Origin: Acetobacteraceae bacterium
GTDB lineage: Bacteria; Pseudomonadota; Alphaproteobacteria; Acetobacterales; Acetobacteraceae
DNA: 10,369 nucleotides
Reading direction: 5' to 3'
Assembly (NCBI GenBank): GCA_027306955.1
Contig: DAHUXX010000008.1
Location: 1-10,369 of the forward strand
Part shown: positions 5,830 to 10,369 of the stretch, piece after piece
How positions within the stretch are numbered: position 1 is the stretch's first letter
How the letters are laid out: each line of letters begins with the position of its first letter
Program-made: the position numbers and the translations under genes
The notes under the pieces: model-generated
Told to the model about the DNA's origin: nothing
Seen by the model: the letters and a program-made list of their open reading frames with translations, nothing else
Databases searched by the model: none

Positions 5830-6837
5830 ATGCGCCGTTTTCCGCTGTTTCTGCTGTTCCTCGCGATCCTATGGACCGGGGCCTGGTTCTACCTCACCGG
5901 GGTGCTGCGTCACCGCTTCGAGGCGTCGCTCGCCCATGCGCGCGCCCTCGGCTGGGTGATCACCGCGGGGAGGCCGGCCCGCGCGGGCTTTCCGCTGGAG
6001 GTCGCGATTGCGGTGCCTGACGTCACGGCGTCCGGCGGCACGGCGCTTCCGGTCGCGGGCGACATCCATGCCCGTCGCGTCATCGTGGCCGTGGCGGTGG
6101 CGCGCCCCGAGGCGCTCGCGATCGACCTGCCGGCGGGTCTGGACGTGCGGCCGGCCCATGGCGCGCCGGTCGCGGTGCGGGCAACGACGCTCGTCGGTAG
6201 CGCGCCGCTCGACGGTCCTCCCAGCATCGAGTTCGATGCGACTGGCCTCACCGTCGCGAAGGCGGGCAGCGCGGGTGCTGTGGCCGCGCGCGCGCGGCTG
6301 CGGCTGGAACCGCGTGGGTCGGATCTCGGCTTCGACCTCGACCTCGGCGATGTCCGCTTGCCGCCGGGAAACTGGCCGCTCGGCCCGACGATCTCATCGC
6401 TGACCGCGGTCGGGCTCGCGGGGGGTGCACTGGCGGTGCCGCCGGCCAACGGCGTGCGAGGCGCCGCGGGCTGGCTGCAGGACTGGCGCGACCATGGCGG
6501 CAAGCTCACCCTGGACCGGCTGGCGCTCGACTGGGGGCCGCTCAAGGTCGACGGCAGCGGCACCGCCGCCCTCGACGCCGCGCTGCAACCGGACGGGGAG
6601 GCGAAGGTCACCGTCGATGGCTACAACGAGGCGATCGCCGCCATGGCAAAGTCCGGGATTATCGCGCCGGGGCCCGCGCTCGCCGGGGAGTTCGCGCTCG
6701 GGCTGCTGGCCAAGCCCGGGAAGGACGGCGCGCCACCAAGCATCGACATGAACGCCTCGCTGCACGATGGCCGGCTGAGGCTCGGCGGCGTGGAGCTGGG
6801 ACGGGTGCCGAAACTCTCCTGGCCAGGCATGCCCTAA
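5830..6837 (+). CDS. DUF2125 domain-containing envelope protein
   Basis: This protein of 335 residues matches the alphaproteobacterial DUF2125 family, whose function is unknown. From the ATG it shows MRR, a hydrophobic segment (about 5-23), then a long beta-rich domain that should lie in the periplasm, with repeated amphipathic strands and Gly/Ala-rich turns. Recognisable family features are the GWVITAGRPARAGFPLEV stretch soon after the anchor and a later LTLDRLALDWGPLKVDGSGT block. It may remain membrane-anchored or be cleaved; no clear lipobox or strong signal peptidase site is visible. The frame stays open to a TTG at 5743 and another at 5803, the latter with GGGGA 8 bases upstream. I prefer ATG 5830 because it begins the typical basic-plus-hydrophobic leader, though no good ribosome site precedes it. 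A TAAAAT element at 5725-5730 may be a -10. The gene could be read separately from plsC. Confidence 0.82.
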   Translation: MRRFPLFLLFLAILWTGAWFYLTGVLRHRFEASLAHARALGWVITAGRPARAGFPLEVAIAVPDVTASGGTALPVAGDIHARRVIVAVAVARPEALAIDLPAGLDVRPAHGAPVAVRATTLVGSAPLDGPPSIEFDATGLTVAKAGSAGAVAARARLRLEPRGSDLGFDLDLGDVRLPPGNWPLGPTISSLTAVGLAGGALAVPPANGVRGAAGWLQDWRDHGGKLTLDRLALDWGPLKVDGSGTAALDAALQPDGEAKVTVDGYNEAIAAMAKSGIIAPGPALAGEFALGLLAKPGKDGAPPSIDMNASLHDGRLRLGGVELGRVPKLSWPGMP

Positions 6838-6964
6838 GCTGCTACAAAGAAAAAATGGTTTCGGAAACGACGCGCGCGGCGATGCGAATTACCAGCGCGG
6901 CTGCGTAAGCAGTCGGCGCCTTTCGCTCGCCTTCCGCTTTTGTCTTTTCCGGAGTCTTTCCTTC

Positions 6965-7264
6965 ATGTCGTTCGAGCCGTGGGCCCTGGTGGGTCTGCAT
7001 GCCGCCGTCCGTTTCACCGTCACCGCCGAACCCGCGCCTGGCCTGCTGCCGCGGCTGATCGAGCCGTTCGCGCGCCGCGACCTGGCGCCCGACCTGTTCG
7101 AGGCGCGCCGCCAGGGCGAGACCACGCGCGTCGAGATCCGCCTTGCCGCGATGCCGGCGGAGATGGTCCACGTGGTGGAGGGCAATCTCGGCGCCGTGGT
7201 CGGCGTGCTCAGCGTCCAGCGCGAGCAGGAAGTCGTGGGCCGCGTTCAGCGCCGCGCGGCCTGA
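6965..7264 (+). CDS. Small ACT-like domain protein
   Basis: This 99-residue cytoplasmic protein resembles single ACT domains such as those of acetolactate synthase small subunits. It has a first strand VRFTVTAEP (15-23), PGLLPRLIEPFARRDL (25-40) as the first helix, TRVEIRLAAMP as a second strand, then a second helix ending VEGNLGAVVGVLSVQ (71-85). ACT domains bind amino acids and regulate enzymes or transporters; the ligand and partner here are unknown, and no catalytic-subunit gene is adjacent. ATG 6965 is well supported by GGAG at 6951-6954, ten bases upstream, in a pyrimidine-rich leader. The last 56 bases overlap the 3' end of the convergent ferritin-like gene, affecting only the residues after the ACT core. 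The 127-base gap upstream shows no convincing promoter. Confidence 0.72.
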   Translation: MSFEPWALVGLHAAVRFTVTAEPAPGLLPRLIEPFARRDLAPDLFEARRQGETTRVEIRLAAMPAEMVHVVEGNLGAVVGVLSVQREQEVVGRVQRRAA

Positions 7265-8087
7265 GGCTGCTCGGTCCGGCCGCGGCATAGTATCGCCGGC
7301 GGCGGGAGAGTGCGCGCCAGGCCAGCCGCGTGGCAAGGCCGGAGAGCGCGCCGTGAGGCTTCAACCCCACGGTCTTGAAGATCATGCCCATGCCGCGCGC
7401 GATGTGGCCGCGGCGGTAGAAGCCCATCGCGCCGCCCATGTAGGCGCGCATGCAGCGGTCATGCACGTACGGCAGCGATTCCGGTTCGTTCGCGCAATGA
7501 TAGGCGAAGGCGAGCTCGTCGTCCTCGCTTTCGCGGATGCGCCCCGCGGCGATCGCCAGCCGGTGCGCGAAGCCCAGCCGCTCGCGGCCGAGGTAGCGGC
7601 GCATGTGGTCGTAGAACAGCTTGAAGTGCCGGTATTCGTCGGCGGCGATCAGCCGGCAGACGCGCTCCAGCACCGGCTCCGCCGTCGCGTCGGCGAGCGC
7701 CGTGTAGTAGCTGGAGGTCCCGGTCTCGACCATGCAGCGAGCGATCAGCTCGCCGGTGCGCGAGCCGCGGACGGAGGCGGTGGCGTCGAGCGGGATGCTG
7801 AAGCCCGCCCGGTAGCGCGCGAAGGCGACACGGAAATCCCACCCGGGATCGGCCAGCATCGCCCAGCGCCCGAGCGCCTCGCCGTGCTGCACCTCCTCCG
7901 CCGCCCAGGCATCGGCGGCGGCGCGGAAATCCGGATCGTCGGAGAAGACGCCGTTGAGATAGATCGCGTAGTCGGCACCGTTGCGCTCGACCATCGCCGC
8001 GGCCTTCACCAGCGGCAACACGGCTGGGTCCACCAGGCTGGCGTCGAAGGCACCCCAGTCCACGTCATCGAGACGCCAGTGTTTCAT
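7209..8087 (-). CDS. Ferritin-like di-iron protein
   Basis: This protein of 292 residues has the ligand set of a four-helix-bundle di-iron protein: Glu34, Glu65-x-x-His68, Glu121 and Glu151-x-x-His154, evenly spread over four predicted helices, as in ferritin-like oxidoreductases and acyl-ACP desaturase relatives. It has no transmembrane segment and should be cytoplasmic. Such proteins oxidise or hydroxylate small substrates or handle iron; the substrate here is not deducible. The frame stays open upstream to 8231 inside atpC, but the ATG at 8087 begins the conserved MKHWRLDDVDW segment, so I use it. The ribosome site is poor. The Arg/Pro-rich tail beyond about residue 270 lies in the part overlapping the convergent ACT-like gene and looks less constrained. 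The gene follows atpC in the same direction but is probably separated by a terminator hairpin. Confidence 0.85.
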   Translation of the reverse strand: MKHWRLDDVDWGAFDASLVDPAVLPLVKAAAMVERNGADYAIYLNGVFSDDPDFRAAADAWAAEEVQHGEALGRWAMLADPGWDFRVAFARYRAGFSIPLDATASVRGSRTGELIARCMVETGTSSYYTALADATAEPVLERVCRLIAADEYRHFKLFYDHMRRYLGRERLGFAHRLAIAAGRIRESEDDELAFAYHCANEPESLPYVHDRCMRAYMGGAMGFYRRGHIARGMGMIFKTVGLKPHGALSGLATRLAWRALSRRRRYYAAAGPSSLRPRGAERGPRLPARAGR

Positions 8088-8105
8088 CGGGACGAAAACA
8101 CCATC

Positions 8106-8131
8106 GCCGCCCGGCCGTGACGGCGGGCGGC
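8106..8131. terminator. GC-rich hairpin between atpC and the ferritin-like gene
   Basis: Arms GCCGCCCG (8106-8113) and CGGGCGGC (8124-8131) pair perfectly over 8 bases, and an inner CCG-TGA-CGG stem extends the helix past one bulged G. On the minus strand the hairpin is followed after several bases by GTGTTTTCG, a short T-run. It could be a second, weak terminator of the atp operon. Equally it could be a structure in the ferritin-like gene leader, ending 18 bases before its ATG. Confidence 0.35.
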
Positions 8132-8157
8132 TACGCACCGGATCTTCATGCGCCAGG

Positions 8158-8182
8158 AAATCGCGACGTGGCGCCGCGATTT
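8158..8182 (-). terminator. Probable atp operon terminator hairpin
   Basis: Perfect 8-base arms AAATCGCG (8158-8165) and CGCGATTT (8175-8182) enclose a 9-base loop. On the minus strand the stem begins with the last base of the atpC stop codon and ends in ATTTCC. The position, symmetry and flanking A/T runs fit an intrinsic terminator for atpG-atpD-atpC, although the U-run is only three bases, so termination may be partial. Confidence 0.5.
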
Positions 8183-8589
8183 CAAGCCGCGGTGGCGGCC
8201 TCCACCATGGCGCGCGCCGCCTGGATCGCATCGATCGCGGCGAGCGTCGCTGCCATGTCGCTCTTGTCGAGCGCGGCGTAGGCGCTTTCCGCCTCGACGA
8301 GCTTCTTCTCGGCCTCGGCGCGGGAGAGCTCCGCGACCGGGGTCGCGGCGTTGGCCAGCACCGTTACCTTCGCCCCGGTGATCTCGGCGAAACCGCCGGA
8401 GACGTAGAGGCTCTGGACGACTTTGCCGCCCTCCCAGGTACGCACCGTGCCACCGCGCAGCAGCACGATCATCGGCGCGTGCCCGGGCAGCACGCCAAGC
8501 TCGCCCTCCGCGGCGGGCAGCGTCACCATCTCGACGGGCTCGGCGAGCAGCAGCTTTTCCGGCGAGACGATCTCGAGATCGACGGGCAT
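8182..8589 (-). CDS. atpC: ATP synthase F1 subunit epsilon
   Basis: This 135-residue protein is the epsilon subunit of F1, which joins gamma in the central rotor stalk and can inhibit ATP hydrolysis. The N-terminal beta-sandwich (about 1-85) has the diagnostic LEIVSPEKLL opening, VTLPAAEGELGVLPGHAP (22-39) and LYVSGGFAEI (61-70). The C-terminal part (about 90-135) is the helical hairpin, with SRAEAEKKLVEAE and an Ala-rich last helix. The length is normal. ATG 8589 lies 10 bases after the atpD stop, and a TGAGG overlapping that stop serves as its ribosome site, so expression is coupled to atpD. It is the last gene of the atp operon here, and a hairpin begins at its stop codon. Confidence 0.96.
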   Translation of the reverse strand: MPVDLEIVSPEKLLLAEPVEMVTLPAAEGELGVLPGHAPMIVLLRGGTVRTWEGGKVVQSLYVSGGFAEITGAKVTVLANAATPVAELSRAEAEKKLVEAESAYAALDKSDMAATLAAIDAIQAARAMVEAATAA

Positions 8590-8599
8590 GGCTCTGGCC

Positions 8600-10030
8600 T
8601 CAGGCTGCCGTCTTCAGCGTCTCGGCCTTCGCCAGCACGTCCTCGATCGTGCCGACCATGTAGAAGGCGGCCTCGGGGATGTGGTCGTACTCGCCGGCGA
8701 CGATGCCCTTGAAGCTGCGGATCGTGTCGGCGACCGGCACGAACACGCCGGGGAAGCCGGTGAACACTTCCGCGACATGGAAGGGTTGGGAGAGGAAGCG
8801 CTGGATCTTGCGCGCGCGGGCAACGACGAGCTTGTCCTCTTCCGAGAGCTCGTCCATGCCCAGGATCGCGATGATGTCCTGCAGCGACTTGTAGGTCTGC
8901 AGGATGCGCTGCACCTCGCGCGCCACCTGGTAGTGCTCCTCGCCCACGATGCGCGGGTCGAGCGAGCGGGAGGTTGAGTCGAGCGGGTCCACGGCGGGGT
9001 AGATGCCCAGCTCCGCGATCTGGCGCGAGAGCACCGTCGTCGCGTCGAGGTGGGCGAAGGACGTGGCCGGCGCCGGGTCGGTCAGGTCATCGGCGGGCAC
9101 GTAGATCGCCTGCACCGAGGTGATCGAACCCTTCTTGGTCGAGGTGATGCGCTCCTGCAGCGCGCCCATGTCGGTGGCGAGCGTCGGCTGGTAGCCCACC
9201 GCGGACGGGATGCGCCCGAGCAGCGCCGAGACCTCGGCGCCCGCCTGGGTGAAGCGGAAGATGTTGTCGACGAAGAACAGCACGTCCTGACCTTCCTCGT
9301 CGCGGAAATACTCGGCGACCGAGAGCCCGGAGAGTGCCACGCGCGCGCGCGCGCCAGGCGGCTCGTTCATCTGCCCGTAGACCAGCGCCACCTTGGAGCC
9401 CTCGGTGGTGCCCTCGCCGAGCTTGATGACGCCGGCGTCGATCATTTCGTGGTAGAGGTCGTTGCCCTCACGGGTGCGCTCGCCGACACCCGCGAAGACG
9501 GACACGCCGCCATGCGCCTTGGCGATGTTGTTGATCAGTTCCTGGATGAGCACCGTCTTGCCCACGCCGGCGCCGCCGAACAGGCCGACCTTGCCGCCCT
9601 TCACGTAGGGGGCGAGCAGATCGACCACCTTGATGCCCGTGACCAGGATCTCGGCGGAGGTCGCCTGCTCCTCGAAGGAGGGGGCGGGGCGATGGATCGG
9701 GTAGGTCTTGGTGGCGCCGACCGGGCCGCGCTCGTCGACCGGCTCGCCGATCACGTTGAGGATGCGGCCAAGCGTCTGCGGGCCCACGGGCATGGAGATC
9801 GGCGCACCGGTGTCCACCACCTCCTGGCCACGCACCAGGCCGTCGGTGCTGTCCATGGCGATGCAGCGCACCGTCTTCTCGCCCAGCTCCTGCGCCACTT
9901 CCAGCACCAGGTTCTGGTTGTGCAGCTTCGTTACCAGCGCGTTCTGCATGAACGGCAGCGTGCCGTCGAACTGCACGTCCACGACCGCGCCCAGGACCTG
10001 CGACACGCGGCCCACATTGTTACTCGCCAT
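8600..10030 (-). CDS. atpD: ATP synthase F1 subunit beta
   Basis: This 476-residue protein is the catalytic beta subunit of F1, three copies of which alternate with alpha and make or hydrolyse ATP. Motifs are complete: Walker A GGAGVGKT (152-159), GERTREGN (183-190) with the catalytic Glu, Walker B LFFVDN (251-256), and DELSEED (393-399), the loop that contacts gamma and epsilon. The N-terminal beta-barrel (GRVSQVLGAVVDVQF) and the C-terminal helices ending in KTAA are intact. ATG 10030 is preceded by AGGAG (10038-10042 on the minus strand) with 7 bases of spacing, a strong ribosome site in keeping with the high need for beta. It lies 28 bases after atpG. A 15-base alternating CG run (9340-9354) sits within codons for the GARARV segment. 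Confidence 0.98.
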   Translation of the reverse strand: MASNNVGRVSQVLGAVVDVQFDGTLPFMQNALVTKLHNQNLVLEVAQELGEKTVRCIAMDSTDGLVRGQEVVDTGAPISMPVGPQTLGRILNVIGEPVDERGPVGATKTYPIHRPAPSFEEQATSAEILVTGIKVVDLLAPYVKGGKVGLFGGAGVGKTVLIQELINNIAKAHGGVSVFAGVGERTREGNDLYHEMIDAGVIKLGEGTTEGSKVALVYGQMNEPPGARARVALSGLSVAEYFRDEEGQDVLFFVDNIFRFTQAGAEVSALLGRIPSAVGYQPTLATDMGALQERITSTKKGSITSVQAIYVPADDLTDPAPATSFAHLDATTVLSRQIAELGIYPAVDPLDSTSRSLDPRIVGEEHYQVAREVQRILQTYKSLQDIIAILGMDELSEEDKLVVARARKIQRFLSQPFHVAEVFTGFPGVFVPVADTIRSFKGIVAGEYDHIPEAAFYMVGTIEDVLAKAETLKTAA

Positions 10031-10058
10031 CAGATTTCTCCTGCTGTACGCATGGCGG

Positions 10059-10369
10059 TCAGACCGCCTCGGCGCCCGAAATGATCTCGATGAGTTCCCG
10101 GGTGATGTTGGCCTGGCGCGCGCGGTTGTAGTTCAGCGTCAGGCGCTTGATCATGTCCCCGGCATTGCGCGTCGCGTTGTCCATCGCGCTCATGCGCGCG
10201 CCGTGCTCACCCGCCGCACTCTCCAGCAGCGCGCGGTAGATCTGCACCGCGAGGTTCTGCGGCAGCAGCTTTGCCAGCACGTCCGCCTCCTCCGGCTCGA
10301 CCTCGACGATGCCGCCCGCCTGCACCGGCACGTTCTCCGGGACTGGCGCGGGCACGAGGCGCGTCTCCG
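10059..10369 (-). CDS. atpG: ATP synthase F1 subunit gamma, C-terminal part (5' end beyond window)
   Basis: The last 103 codons of the gamma subunit are present; the gene continues past the right edge with no start visible. Gamma forms the rotating shaft of F1. The C-terminal signature is clear: SAMDNATRNAGDMIKR followed by LTLNYNRARQANITRE and LIEIISGAEAV, the highly conserved helix that enters the alpha-beta barrel. The preceding region contains YRALLESAAGEHGARM, also typical. A GTG codon at 10355 could be taken for a start, but the frame is open through it with conserved-looking sequence (ETRL), so it is internal. The stop lies 28 bases before atpD, in the standard atpA-atpG-atpD-atpC order. 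Confidence 0.96.
   Translation of the reverse strand, partial: ETRLVPAPVPENVPVQAGGIVEVEPEEADVLAKLLPQNLAVQIYRALLESAAGEHGARMSAMDNATRNAGDMIKRLTLNYNRARQANITRELIEIISGAEAV

Noticed and set aside
7143..8120. Plus-strand frame of 325 codons opposite the ferritin-like gene
   Set aside because: The opposite strand holds a complete di-iron ligand set; this frame is low-complexity Arg/Ala/His/Val and runs through the ACT gene in another phase.
9340..9354. Alternating CG tract in atpD
   Set aside because: Could favour Z-DNA, but it is explained by codons for alternating Ala and Arg in a conserved AtpD segment.
9050..10084. Open plus-strand frame of 344 codons opposite atpD
   Set aside because: Its His/Arg/Gly/Val-rich composition is what GC-rich antisense frames give, and atpD on the other strand is a textbook gene with every motif.
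10353..10355. GTG as the start of a short gene at the right edge
   Set aside because: The frame continues upstream to the window end and the protein is the gamma-subunit C-terminus, so this is an internal Val codon.
1..10369. Mobile elements, CRISPR arrays, tRNA, rRNA or a defence or biosynthetic island
   Set aside because: No transposase, integrase, spaced direct repeats, cloverleaf or rRNA sequence was seen; base composition looks even and the genes are mostly conserved housekeeping families.

Overview
This is an ordinary stretch of core bacterial chromosome with very high G+C. The gene set points to an alphaproteobacterium, most likely Rhodospirillales (Acetobacteraceae-like). The evidence is an atpG-atpD-atpC order at the end of an F1 ATP synthase operon, a zinc-ribbon membrane protein divergent from ftsE-ftsX, a DUF218 gene and plsC following ftsX, and a DUF2125 gene. 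The taxonomic call rests on gene content and order, not on a database search.

Layout from left to right. A DUF488 (YeaO-like) gene (35-424, minus) is divergent from an NRAMP-family transporter with a non-canonical metal site (527-1885, plus). The gap between them holds a plausible promoter with a palindromic operator candidate. The transporter gene overlaps by ATGA a 64-residue single-pass membrane protein (1882-2076). Next comes a zinc-ribbon plus transmembrane protein (2098-2577, minus), divergent from a compact plus-strand cluster: ftsE (2720-3397), ftsX (3394-4359), a DUF218/ElyC-YdcF-like gene (4373-4945) and plsC (4945-5655). The 174-base gap after plsC contains an exact DnaA-box match and a second, degenerate one. 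A DUF2125 gene (5830-6837) and a small ACT-like gene (6965-7264) follow. The ACT-like gene overlaps tail to tail with a ferritin-like di-iron protein gene (7209-8087, minus). The right end is atpC (8182-8589), atpD (8600-10030) and the 3' part of atpG (10059 to the window edge), all minus. A hairpin fused to the atpC stop codon probably ends that operon.

The ftsE-ftsX-DUF218-plsC cluster is envelope and division biology: the FtsEX complex at the septum, a DUF218 envelope protein and the acyltransferase that makes phosphatidic acid. The overlapping stops and starts suggest translational coupling. The atp genes encode the gamma, beta and epsilon subunits of the F1 motor.

I see no mobile element, CRISPR array, tRNA, rRNA or prophage signal, and no sign of an exotic new system. 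The most worthwhile leads are the altered metal site of the NRAMP-like protein together with its coupled micro-membrane protein and candidate operator, the DnaA-box pair, the overlapping convergent ACT/ferritin-like genes, and a probable leaderless start for the zinc-ribbon gene. No stretch longer than 300 bases lacks a gene.
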